From contig OX359190.1 of NCBI GenBank assembly GCA_947172415.1, forward strand, positions 5,270,001 through 5,334,000: a stretch of 64,000 nt of DNA. The letters are read 5' to 3'. Every line of letters starts with the position of its first letter. Within the stretch, counting starts at the first letter, position 1. Positions 12,165-25,481 of this stretch are shown here, in pieces. The notes under the pieces were generated by a model. It had not been told where the DNA came from, did not search any database, and saw nothing but the letters and a program-made list of their open reading frames with translations. The stretch is from Chondrosia reniformis. Taxonomy: Eukaryota > Porifera > Demospongiae > Chondrillida > Chondrillidae. A program made the translations under genes and the position numbers.

Positions 12165-13190
12165 TTTATAGGATATATTATGGTATATATTGGTTAAAAA
12201 TTGTTGGATATATTTGGCAAAACTATGGGATATACTGGTCCATTGGATATATTAAGCAAAAATCAGGCAAAATTATGGGATATATAGGGCAAAAATTATG
12301 GTATATACTATGGGATATATTTGTCAAAAGCTATGAGATATATTAGGCAAACATTAAGGGCTACATTATGGTATATATTAGTTATAAATTGTTGGATATA
12401 TTTGGCAAAACTATGGGATATACTGGTCCATTAGATATATTAAGAAAAACTAAAGGTTATATTAGCAACATTATGGGATATATAGGACAAAAATTATGGG
12501 ATATAGTGTGGGATATATTGGGGTATATTGGGTAAATCTGCGGGTTATATTAAGGGATATAATTGGCCACATTAAGCAAAAACAGGTATATATTAGGCAA
12601 AATTACGGGATATATTTGTCAAAAATTATGGGATATATTTGCAAAAACTATGGAATATATTGGGCTGAGGGTGTAGGCTATATTTTGGCATATATTTTGT
12701 AAAAGTTGTTGGATATATTTGGAAAAAAATGGGATATATTTTGTCAAAATGATGGGATATATTTGGAAAAACTATTGGAAATATTGGGCAAAAATTATGG
12801 GATATATTATGGGATATATTGGTCAAATATTGGGTGATATATTTGGCAAAACTATGGGATATACTGTTCCATTGGATATATTCAACAAAACTAATGGATG
12901 TTTAGGCAACATTATGGGATGTAGGCAAAAAATTATGGGATATACTTTGGGATATATTTGCAAAGCCATGGGATAGGATATACTGGTACATTGGATATAT
13001 TAAGAAAAAACTGAGGGATTTACAAGGCAAAATTATGGGATATATTTGGCATTAATTGTGGGATATATTTGCAAAACTATGGGATATATTCGGTAACGTA
13101 TGGGATATATTGGGCAAAAACTATGGGATATATTGGGCTAAGGCTATAGCTTTTATTATGGGATATATTTGGCAAATATTATGGGATTTA
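12165..13190 (+). repeat. Satellite B, GGGATATATT family
   Basis: An unrelated tandem repeat with a unit of roughly 22-24 bp built on ATGGGATATATTGGGCAAAA, much diverged between copies, with a larger internal repeat (near 12180 and 12370). It abuts satellite A at both ends. Open frames such as the one at 12496-12702 are products of the repeat and carry no recognisable domain. Confidence 0.9.
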
Positions 13191-14563
13191 CTAGTTGTAT
13201 GTACTAGTGAGTAGTTGTATGTACTAGTTCTATGTACTAGTTCTATGTACAAGTGCTCTGTCCTAGTTGTATGTAGAAGTTGTATGTACTAGTTGTATGT
13301 CCTCGTAATTATCTCTATGTACTAGTCGTACATACTATTTTTTGTAGGTATATGTACTAGTTGTATGTACTAGTTGTGTGTAATTGTTTTACGTACTAGT
13401 TATATTTACTACTTGTGGGTTTTATGTACCAGTTGTATGTACTAGTTGTATTTACTACTAGTTGTATGTACTAGTTGTTTGTGCTAGTTGTATGTACTAG
13501 TTGTATGTGCTAGTTGTATGTACTTGTTATATGTACTAGTTGTATGTACTAGTTGTATATATGTTCTAGTAAGTAGTTGTATGTACTAATTATATGCACT
13601 AGTTGTTTATTCTAGCTGAATGTATGGGTTGTAGTTATTAGTTGTATGTACTAATTGTATGTACTAGTTGTATGTACTAGTAACTAGATCTATGTTCCAT
13701 TTGTATGTAATAGTTTTAGGTTTTTTATAGTACTAGTTATAGTGGGTACTAGGTAAGTACAAGTTGTAGGTACTACCTGTTTAAACAATTTGTATGTACT
13801 AATTTCATGTACTATTTGTATGTACTAATTATATACACTAATTATTTGTTCTATGTGTATGTACTACTTGTATGTACTTGTTATGTACTAATTGTATGTA
13901 CTAGTTGTATGTACTAGTGAGTAGTTGCATGTACTAGTTATATGTATTAGTTGTATGTGTATGTACTAGTTTTATGTAGTAGTAGTGTGTATTAGTTTTA
14001 TGTAATTGGTGTATGTACTCATTGTATGTACTAGTGTTTTGAACTAGTACTAGTTGTATTAACTAATTGTTGGTACTAGTTGTGTGTACTAGTTGTATGT
14101 AGTCATTATGAACCAATTGTATGTTCTAGTTGTATGTATTAGCTATGTACTAATTGTATATACTAGTGGTATGTAGTATTTTTTGTAATTATTGTAAGTA
14201 CTAGTTGTGTGTACTAGTCTTATGTACTAGGTGTGTGTACTATATATATGTACTAATTTAAGTGTAAGTACTGATTATATGTACTAATTTTGTGTAATTG
14301 TTGTATATACTAGTTGTGTGTACTATTTGTATGTACTACTTGTGTGTACTAGTTTATGTACTAGTTGTATGTACTAGTTGTATGTACTAGTTGTATGTAC
14401 TAGGTGTGTACTAGTTGTATGTACTAGTTGTATGTATTAGTTCTATATACTAGTTGCTAGTTGAATGTAGTAGTTTTATGTTCTCATTCTTTGAACTAGT
14501 TCTATATAATATTTGTACTTTTAGTTGTATGAACTAGTTGTATTTACTAGTTGTATGTATAGT
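13191..14563 (+). repeat. 13-bp satellite A, third block
   Basis: Satellite array between satellite B and retrotransposon copy 2. The last 120 bp resemble 30270-30390, an uninterrupted relative of the insertion site of copy 2. No gene seen. Confidence 0.9.
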
Positions 14564-17500
14564 CGTGGGAATTGGAGACTGTGGTTCCGAGCTGACAAGA
14601 GGATGGGTATTGTCCAGTTCAACCCCCCGACGGAGCAGGGTGCTTAGCCCCTCATGTGGCATACTGTAGCTAAATCAGCCTCCCTGCCAGTATGGGCTAA
14701 CCCCCAGTCTGGCAGATTCACTGGGTTACGTTGCGCCATGAGAATGACAATTTTCAAGACAGGCTGTGGCCTAGGTGCACCAGTGGTGAAGAAAACCCTG
14801 GGTCAACCAGAATAGGTGATTCCACTGGTGCCTCACAGTTAGATGTACCTGAATGTAATAGTCTTTCTTCGGTCCCCATGACGGGCCAACCAGCCCTATG
14901 GACCAAGGAAATGGTTAGGGCACTAATTGATTGCATTGAGCGATCTGAACCCGAAAGAGGTGGCTATCAGAAGCATTTAGAGCGGGAATGGCTGAACAAA
15001 TACCCACATTTGCCTCAGACCGGTCGAACCCTTGCCTTCCAAGCCAAAAGGAACTTGGTAGGAGACGGAGTACTGCAAGTAACTGGTAGCCGAGATTTAG
15101 ATTTGGTTAATGATGCACCGCAAGGTGCCTCTAGAAGGAGAAGGATCCAAGGGGTGATCTGGAACCTTCAGAGGGATAATATCCTCATGGAGCTCTACCG
15201 AGAAAGTAAGCCCATGGAAAAGGGGTATGCCGAGCAGTTGTACCAGGCTTGGAATGCTAAAATGCCAGACCATAAAACCACAAAGGAAGCGCTAACTATG
15301 AGAATTAGTAGAATCCGAAGAGGTCAAGGTCTCTCGAGACTAAACCTTATGGAACCTGATTCTTGTGGTTTAGCCACCCTAACTGAGACTGTGGAGGAAG
15401 GTGTGAGAGCCCAGGGGCAGGGTGAGCTTCACCAAGTTCAGGCTGTGACTGAACAAAATGGTGAGCTGCCTGCAGCCCCTGTTGAAACTCCTACAAATGA
15501 TCATCCTAGTCCAAGGACAAGTGGCAATGATCAACTGATGCAACTTTTAGGCAAAGCAAAAGATGCCTGTCTCCGAAAGAAACATGGAGATTTCTCTGAT
15601 AGAAAACCCTGTGGGGCGGTGCGGTTCAACCATGTTGATACGGCACTGCTTCAGGAGGCCAATGATTGGGTGGAGAAAGAGTGGCAGGAAGGCCCTAGGT
15701 CGGCCTGGCACCTGAACTGCCTAGTCTACTCTGTTGCTATGGTTGTGAGGGGAAAAACAACCTACGAATCGCAGCCATGCAACCAGGGAAGGAAATCAGA
15801 TAATCAGAAGGGAAGTAAGAGACAGGAAGGTCACATAAGTGACATGAAGACCAAAGGCCTTAGGTTTAGAAGACTGCTTGCCTGGTTGGATGTGGAAATA
15901 GCGCGCCAACAGAGTAATAATCCTATGAGCAAACGCCAGAACGTACTCCGAAGAAAGCGTAGTAGGGAGTTCCATTCATTAAACCTGAATGTGCTGATCA
16001 GAGCTCGGGAACAGACACTGGGGAAAGTCAGGGTCTGGACCCTACAAGAGCGAAGATCGGCTGAACGCAGGAAATTCCAGGAACAAAATAACCTTTGGAA
16101 TACCCAAAGGAAGTTCCAGATGAATGGCAATGTTCCAACCTCCAATGAAGCTCCCTCAATTGAGGTAGTAAGAGACTTTTGGACAAAGATTGTAGGTACT
16201 GTTGGTAAGGTCAACAAAGACGACCCAGGGGTGAAAGAATGGCTAAAGGAAACCAAAAAGAGGGTGGGTAGAACCTCCTCTGAATGTCCCGATAGCATTG
16301 ATGAGACCAAACTGCAAAAAGATGGTCAGCCCCTGGGCCGGATTGCATTCACACTTTTTGGTGGAAAGCACTCCCCTCTGCACAGTCTGCCTTGGCAGAT
16401 GTACTACGGAGGGTGGTGAGTGGAGATCTGGCTTACAAGGGGTCGCAATTTACTCAACCCAAAAAGTTGACCCGAGAGGTGCGGCCAACTACCGACCTAT
16501 TGCGTGTCTCAACACAATGTACAAGGCTGTCACAGCATACATGGCATCAGAACTACTCACTCACACCTACACTAATGATCTTTTGCCTATGGCCCAAAGG
16601 GCCACGAAAAAGGGAGGTGGGGCTGTGTGGACTGTCTACTGCTGGATCAATCAATCGGTCTAGATGCCAAAATTATGGGCAAGCCACTTAGTGTGGCATG
16701 GATCGATTATGAGATGGCATATGACAGAGTCCCTCACAAGTGGGTGATGAAGGTGCTAAAAACCATCAAGTGCCCAGGTTGGATCCGGAGGTCTATAGAG
16801 CTCTTCTCCAAACACTGGGCTACTGTGCTTGAGTTGAGGACCGCGGGGAAGGTGGTTAGGAGCACCCCTGTTAAATATAACAGGGGACTCTTCCAAGGAG
16901 ACTCCCTATTGCCACTCCTCTTTTGTCTGGCCATAGCTCCCATATCCCAAGTTCTTAACAGAACCAAGGGATATACCCTCTGGCATGATGGGTAAAGGAA
17001 CACCATGTCACACTTGTTCTGGAGGGCCTGATAAATTCAGGGAAGCCATGGAATGTGTGGAGAAAACCTCAAATGCCATTGACATGAGGTTTGGAGTGAG
17101 AAAGTGTGGAACAGGTCACAGGCAAAAGAGGAAGGTTCTGACTGTCCCAGACAACCCTGAACACAGTGAAAAATCCATAAGGGGCCTTGAAAAGGTACTA
17201 GTTATAAGTACCTAGGGCTAGAACAGGAGTTTGAGGTAGATGACAGCAAGGGCAAAGCTTGCTTGATCAACAAATTGAGGAGGAGACTCCACAAAGTGTT
17301 GGGCTCTCACCTCAATGGTAAGAATGCTGCAGAAGCCTCTAACATGTTGTGTGCCTCTTTATTGAGATACTCTTACCCAGTTTTGAAGTGGACACAAAGT
17401 GAGCTTCCAAAACTAGACCGAATGGTGAGAAAGATCATGAGAAAGTACCAGTGTCATCACTATAACTCTGCCATTGAGAAGGTAAACTTGCCTCGCTCTC

Positions 17501-18865
17501 AAGGTGGTAGAGGGCTCTGTAGTTTTCCTTTGGATCACGACAGGGCTGTTGTGAATCTGGCAAGATACCTCCATACTGCCAATCATCCACTCACAGCTGT
17601 TGTGGTTAAACACCAAAAGTGGCTGGAGTGCTCAAAGCAGAGGAGGACTGTCTTGAAAGAAGCCAGATTGATATTGGGAAGCCACGGAATAGAACTAGAA
17701 CCGGAAATGGGGCTAAGGACAGATCCCTCACAAAGTAGTGTAAGAGAATGGAGGAGAGTGGCACGTGAGCTCCGGGAGGCTCAGACTAGAAAGGTTAAAA
17801 AGTAACCTAGCCGAAAAGTCTCACCAGGGCTCATACCACACACAGGTCACAAATAGGGAGTCTTATGTGTGGCTTTCTGAGGGGAGACTCAGACCTCAAA
17901 CTGAGGCTCTCATTCTCGCAACCCAAGATGATGTTCTGCACACTAGGTGGTACCAAAATAGGATTCTGAAGAATTCTAGCCTCCTAATGTGCAGAGAATG
18001 TGGCAAGGCTCTGGAAACGGTCAAACACATACTAAACATGTGTGAGCCCAAAGGATTTTCTCTCTACAAAGAGAGATATGACCGGGCAATACTGATAGTG
18101 TTGTGGAGACTGTTGAAAGAATATGGATTCAAGCAGGAAGAGCCCTGGTACAAACTAGAAGCAAAACCAGTCTATGAGAATAGGTCTGTCAAAATCTTGT
18201 GGGATCCTAGTATCCCTACAGATGATGAAATGACAGAAAGAAGGCCAGACTTAGTGGTTGAGGATCGGCTATGTAAGTCCATCTTCATTATTGAGATGTC
18301 AGTTCCTACTGACAGCACTATTAATGGAAGATGGCAAGAGAAGTTCCAAAAGTACCAGAAGCTGGCGGCTGATATGAGGAAACAATTTTAGGGGCTACCA
18401 AATTAAGGTAGTCCTGATAATAATTGGTGCTTTGGGGACAGTGGAGACGCTCCTGGAAGACCTTAGGGGAATTCCAAAGCTGTCAAAAAGTGCAGTAGAA
18501 GTGATGAGAGCCATGCGGAGAACTGTTCTCTGTACGGCTGTGAGGATATTGAGGCGACATCTACCTGTTGAGGGATTAGGGCCTGGACGATAAGTAGTCC
18601 TGTCCCAGTCCTTGCCTGTCAACCTCTGGAAAGCAGTGGTGGATTTGTGTATGGAGGTACTCCCTCCTATTATGACGGTCAAATTTGGCCCGACGTGCAC
18701 CTGTCTGCTGCTGCAGGAAGGAGGCAAAGCCGAGGCTTCTGGCTAAAACTCCGAAGAAGGGAAAACATAAGGGACTAAGGGTTGTCCAAGCCAGATACTC
18801 CTTGCCTAAGTTAACTAAGGCAGGAAGTAACAAGGTTCTCTGTTAAGGCTTTTGTTTCTAAAGTA
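14564..18865 (+). mobile_element. Non-LTR retrotransposon with restriction-like endonuclease, copy 2
   Basis: Second copy of the element at 4340-9957, same orientation, about 4.3 kb, and not interrupted by a DNA transposon. Leader, coding region and 3' UTR align over the whole length. Both copies start immediately after a satellite AGT, although the surrounding satellite variants differ, which suggests independent insertions rather than duplication of one. Confidence 0.9.
14731..18593 (+). pseudogene. Broken RT/endonuclease polyprotein of retrotransposon copy 2
   Basis: The same polyprotein as copy 1. The N-terminal two thirds is better preserved: one frame runs from 14731 to about 16310. 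Damage seen against copy 1: about 20 bp missing near 16313, about 18 bp missing near 16430, a stop at 16993-16995, and a net 26-bp deletion at 17016-17018 that removes the YMDD catalytic box and its flanks. There is a frameshift near 17200, another near 17790, and an extra T near 18390 that ends the endonuclease frame early. The CCHC knuckle (from 17990) and the RRPDLVVED endonuclease motif (near 18239) remain. Without YMDD this copy cannot encode a working reverse transcriptase. Confidence 0.9.
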
Positions 18866-21800
18866 TACTAGGTGTATGTACTATTCATATATACTAGTTA
18901 TATGTGTATGTACTAGTTATATGTACTAGTTATATGCAGTACTTATGTGTACTAGTTGTATGAACTAATTTTATGCACTGGGAGTATGTACTAGTTTATG
19001 TACAAGTTGTATATACTAGTATTAGGTATACTTAATAGTTGTATGTTGTAGTTGCATGTAGTAGTTGTATGTACGAATTGTATGTACTGGTTGTATGTAT
19101 ATATTACTTGTATGTCCTAGCTGTGCACTAGTTGTATATACTAGTTTTATGTGGTAGTTTTATGTTCACTTTCTATGAACTAGCTCTATGTACTGGTGTC
19201 TTGTTGTTCATACTAGTTGTATTCATGAGTTTTATTATTTCTTTCTATGTACTAGTTGCATGTACTAGTTTCTAGTTAGTTTTGTGCACTGGTTGCGTGT
19301 ACTAGTTGCAAATATTACTTGTATGTCCTAGTTGTATATACTAAGTGTATGTACTATTTATATATACTAGTTATATGTGTATGTACTAGTTATATGTACT
19401 AGTTATATGCAGTACTTGTGTGTACTAGTTGTATGTACTAATTTTAGGTCTAGTTTTATGTACTAGTTGTAGATACTAGTCGTATGTACTAGTTGTATGA
19501 AGTAGTTTTATGTACTAGTTGTGAATACTCATATGTACTCGTTGCTAGTGTTATATACTAGTTGTATGTACTAGTTGTATGAACTAGTACTAGTTATATT
19601 TACTCGTTGAAGATACTAAATGTATGTACTAGTTGTATGAACTCGTTTTTGGACTAGTTGATTGTACTAGTTGTATAAAGTAGTTATATTTACTAGTTGT
19701 ATGAACTAGTAACATGTACTAGTTGTATGTACTTGTACTAGGTTTATTTACTAGTTGTAGGTAAAAGTTGTATGTACAGGTTTAATGTAATAGGTGGATG
19801 TACCAATTCTATGTTCTAGTTGTATATACTAGTTGTATGTACTAGTTATGTTGTAGTTGTTCGTGGTAGTTGTATTAACTAGTTTTATGCACCTTTTATG
19901 TACTAGTTGTATGAACTAGTTGTATGTACTATTTACTAGTTGCATGTACTAGTTGTATGTTCTGGTTGTATGTACTATTTTTATGTACTAGTTATATGTC
20001 CTAGTTATATGTACTAGTTACTAGTTATAAGTTCTAGTTGTATCTTCTAAATGTATGTACTAGTTGTGTGTACAAGTTGTAGGCACTAGTTGTAGGTACT
20101 GGTAATATTAACAATTTGTAGGTACTACTTGTGTGTACTAGTAATGTGTACTATTTTTATGTACTATTTACTAATTGTATGTACTAATTGCATGGTCTGG
20201 TTGGATGTACTAGTTGTATGAACCAGTAATATGTACTAGTTGTCTGCACTAGTTGTATTTACTAATTGGAGGTCTAGTTTTATGTACTAGTTGTATGAAC
20301 TAGTACTAGTTATATTTACTCGTTGAAGATCCGAAATGTACGTAGAAGTTGTATGAACTAGTTTTATGGACTAGTTCATTGTACTAGTTGTATGTAGTAG
20401 TTACATTTACTAGTTGTATGAACCAGTTACATGGACTAGTTGTATGGAGTAGTACCTTGTTTATTTACTAGTTGTATATAGGTACAAGTTGTATGTACAA
20501 GTTTAATGTAATGGTTGTGTGTACCAATTGTATGTTCTAGTTGTATATACTAGTTGTATGTACTAGTTATGTTTTAATTGTTTGTGCTAGTTGTGTAAAC
20601 TAGTTGTATGCACTATTTATGTACTAGTTGTATGAACTAGTTGTATGAAATAGTTGTAGGTACTATTACTGGTAATATTAACTAGTTGTAAGTACTAGTT
20701 GTGTGTACTAGTAATATGTACTAGTTGTGTGTACTAGTTGTATGTACTAGTTGTAGATACTAGTCGTATGCACTAGTTGTAAGTAATCGTTATATGTACT
20801 AGTTGTATTAAGTAGTTTTATGTACTAGTTGTATGTTCAAATTGTTTTTACTAGTTGTATGTACTATTTACTAGTTGTATGTACTAGTTGTATATACTTG
20901 TTGTATGTACTAGTTGTGCGTACTACTGATATGTACTAGTTGTGTGTAATCGTTGTATGTCCTAGTTATATTTAGTAGTTGTATGTACTAGTTGTATGTA
21001 CTAGTTGTATATACTAGTTGTAGGTTCTAGTTCTAGTTATACTAGGGACTAGGTAGATCCTAGTTGCAAGTACTAGATACAAGTTGATGTACTTTTTGTA
21101 TGTACTAGTTATATGTGTATGTAATAAGTATATGTACTAGTGGTGTACTACTTATATGTACTAGTTGTATGTACTAGCTGTTTGTACTATTTGTATGTAC
21201 TAATTGCATGTACTACTTGATTTTACTAATTGTATGTTCTAGTACAATTTATATCTACTAGTTGTAGGCACTAGTTGTATGTAATAGTTGTATGTAATAG
21301 TTATATGTACTGGTTGTATGTACTAGTTGTATGTACTAGTTATGTACCAGCTGTATACACTAGTTGTATGTACTACCTTTATGTACTCGTTCTTTGTACT
21401 AGTTGTATGTACTAGTTGCTGTACTAGATATGTACCAATTGTGTATATTACTTGTATATACCAGCTATGTACTAATTATATGGATGAGCTTTATGTACTC
21501 TTTCTATGTACTAGTTGTTTGTACTAGTTTCTATTTCTATGTACTAGTTGTAAGTACTGGTTGTATATACTCGATACTTGTTGTATGTACTAGTTGTAAG
21601 TACTAGTTGTAGGTTCTAGTACTAGTTGTTCTAGGTATTAGATAGGTTCTAGTTGCATGTACTAGTTCAATGTACTAATGGTATATTTAGGTTTATATTC
21701 TAGTTGTATATACACTTTATATGTACTAGTTACCTGTGTATGGACTAGTTTTATGTAGTAGTTGTGTGTACTAGTTATATGTGTATGTAATAAATATATG

Positions 21801-24800
21801 TACTAGTTGTATGTACTAGGTTTAGGTAATAATTATAGGTTCTAGTACTAGTTATAGTGGTTACTAGGTGGGTACAAGTTGTATGTACTAGCTGTTTGTA
21901 CTATTTGTATGTACTAATTGACTGTACTAGTTGATTTTACTAGTTGAATGTACTAGTACAAATTATATTTACTAGTTGTAGGTCCAAGTTGTATGTAGTA
22001 GTTGTATGTAATAGTTGAATGTAATAGTTTATGTACTAGTTGTATGCACTAGTTCTATGTACACATTACTGGTATGTACTAACTGTGTACTAGTTGTTTA
22101 TACTAGTTTTATGTAGTAGTTTTAAGTTCACCTTCTATGAACCAGCTGTATGTACTGGTGACTTGATGTGGTATGTATGAGTTTCATGTACTCTTACTAT
22201 GTACTTGTTGCATGTACTAGTTTCTAGTTGTATGTACTAGTTGTACTGGTTGTGTGGACTAGTTGTTTATAATACTTGTATATCCTAGTTGTATGTACTA
22301 GGTGTCCTAGTTATATGTTCTATATGTGTCCGATTGTTGTATGTACTCACAATATTTACTTTTTGTAGTTACTAGTTGTATGTACTAGTTTTTGTACCAG
22401 TAACTAGTTGTAGGTTCTAGTTGTAGGTACTAATTGTATGTATTATATGTATGTACTAGTTTTATGTTCTATTTTTTGTATTAGTTGTATGTATGTTGTG
22501 TGTACTAGTTGTATATAGTCGTTGTCTGTACTGTTTACTGGTACTAGTTGTGTGTACTAGTTGTATGCACTAGTTATATGTACGGGTTGTATGTACTAGT
22601 TATATGTACTAGTTGTTAGTACTAGTTGTGTGTACTAGTTGTGTGTGTAGTAGTTGTACGTACTACATGTACTTACTATTTGTATGTACTAGTTGTATGC
22701 ATTAGTTATATGAACGAGTTGTAAGTTCTAGTTATATATACTAGTTGTATATATGTTCTAGCTGTATGTAATAGTTATAGGTTCTTTATGGTACTAGTTA
22801 TAGTGGGTACTAGGTGAGTACAAGTTGTATGTACTACCTGTTTGTTCTATTTGTATGTACTAATTGCATGTATTAATTATATGTACTAGTTGCATGTACT
22901 AGTGCTGTACCACTTGTATGTACTTCTTGTATGTAGTAGTTGTAAGTGCTATTTATATGTACTAATTATATGTGTATGTACTAGTTTTATGTAGTAGTTG
23001 TGTGGACTAGTTGTATGTACTAGTTGTATGTAGTAGGTGTATATACTAATTGTATCTACTAGTGTTTTGTACCAGTACTAGTTGTTTTAACTAATTGGAG
23101 GTACTAGTTGTGTGAACTAGGTGTATGTAGTCATTATCAACAAATTGTATATAGTTGTATGTATTAGCTGTGTACTAATTGTATGTACTAGTTGTTTGTA
23201 CTAGTCTTATGTACTAGGTGTAAGTACTATATATATGTACTAGTTATATGTGTATGTACTGAATATATGTATTAGTTTTGTGTAATTGTTGTATGTACTA
23301 GTTGTATGCACTAGTTGTATGTCATCGTTGTATTTTCTAGTTGTGGGTACTAGTTTTATGTACTAGTTGTACGCATCATATATATGTACTAGTTGTATGT
23401 ACTAGTTGTAGGTTCTAGTACTAGTTATACTAGGTACTAGTTGTATGTATTAGTTGTTTGTACTAGTTCTATGTACTCAAAACTAGTTGTATGTACTAGT
23501 TCTAGGTAATTCTTGTTGGTTCTAGTGCTAGTTTTACCACGTACTAGGTGGGTTCTAGTTGTATGTACTAGTTGTTTGTACTATTTGTATGTACTAGTTG
23601 TATGTAGTAGTAACTAGTTGTATGTACTAGTTGTATGTGTCTAGTTGTATGTGTCTAGTTGTATATACTCGTTGTATATACTAGTTGCATGTTCTAGGTG
23701 CATGTACTAGTTGTATGTTCTAGCTGTTTGTACTAGTTGTATGTAATACTTCTATGTACTAGTTTTATGTATTAGTTGAATGTACTAGTTGTATGTAAAT
23801 TCTAGTTGTTGGTTCTAATTTTATGTACTAATTGCATGTACTATTTGTATGTATTCTTTGTATGTACTAATACTAGCTATAGTTTTACGGTGTGTGTACT
23901 GGTTGTATCTACTAGTTGTAGGTTCTAATTGTATACACTAATTGTTTATATTAGTTGTTTGTACTAGTTGTATGTACTAGTTGCATCCAATTGTTGTATA
24001 TACTAGTTGTGTGTGCTGGATTTAAGAACTAGTACTAGTTATGTTTGCTAGTTGTAGGTACTAGTAATATTTCCTTGTTGTAGGTTCAAGTTGTATGTTC
24101 CAGTTGTGTGCACTAATGGTAAGTAACAGTCACTTGTTGTATGCACTATATAGTTGTGCTTTCTAGTTATATGTACTGGTTGTATGTACCAGTTGTATGT
24201 ACTAGTATATACTAGATATATTTTCTAATTATATGTACTTGTTGTATGTATTAGGTGTATGTACTAGTTAATGGATTAGTTGTATATACTAGGTGAATGT
24301 ACTAGTGGTGTGTACTAGTTGTATGAACTCTAGATGTATATACTAGATGTATACCAGTTGTATGTACTAGTTGTGGTTCTAGTTTTATGTAAAAGTTGTA
24401 TGTACTAGTTGTGTATACCAGTTGTATGTATTATATATTGCGTGAACTAGTTTAATGTACTAGTTATATGTATTAGTTGTATGTCCTATGTATATGTACT
24501 AGTTTAATGTTCTAGTTGTATGAACTATTTGTACGTACTAGTTGTATGCACTAGATGTGTGTACTACTTCTATGTACTCATTAGTAGTTGTATCTACTAG
24601 TTGTGTGTTCTTGTTGTATGTACTAGTTGTATGTACTAATACTTGTTATATTTACTAGTCGCAGGTATTAGTTGTGTATACTAGTTGTATGTACTACTAT
24701 TAGTTATATTTACTAGGTTTAATTATTAGTTGAATGTATTACTTGTAATTAATAGTTGTATGTACTAGTTGTATATACTAGATGTATTTACAAGTTATAT

Positions 24801-25481
24801 TTACTCATTACTAGCTGTATGTGCCAGTTGTATGTTCTAGTTGTATGTACTAATACTAGTTTTATTTACTTGTCGTAGATACCAGTTGTATTTACCAGTT
24901 GTATGTACTGGTACTAGGTATATTTAATATTTGTAGGTACTATATGTATGTACTAGTTGTAAGTACTAGATTTATGTTCCAGTTGTAGGTAGTAGTTGTA
25001 TGTATTAGTTGTATGTAATAGTTTTTATGTACTCGTTACTAGTTGTTGGTACAAATTGTATGTACTACCTGTACGTACTCATAACTAGTTGCATGTACTA
25101 GTTGAAGGTACTAGTAACTAGTTGTATGTACTAGTTATATTTACTAGTTGTATGTATTAGTTGAATGTACTAGTTGTATGTTCCAGTTGTATGTACTAGT
25201 TGTATGTTCTAATTGTTTGTACTAGTTGTATGTACTGGTTGTATGTACTCGATACTAGTTGTGTGTACTAGTTGTACAGCCTAGTTATATGTACTGGTTG
25301 TATGATCTAATTTTTTGTACTAGTTGTATGTACTAGTTGTATGTACGCAATACTAGTTTTGTGTACTACTTGTATGTACGAGTTATATGTACTAGTTGTA
25401 TGTACTAGTTATATTTAGTAGTTGTATGTACTAATTGTATGTAGCAGTTTCATGTACTAGTTGTAAATATGCACTATTTAT

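Noticed and set aside
12496..12976. Three open frames in satellite B, on both strands.
   Set aside because: Products of the GGGATATATT repeat; the peptides simply repeat the unit.
21327..21606. Open frames with Tyr-, Val- and Cys-rich peptides.
   Set aside because: They are translations of the 13-bp satellite, periodic in sequence and overlapping in two frames, with no start context or domain.
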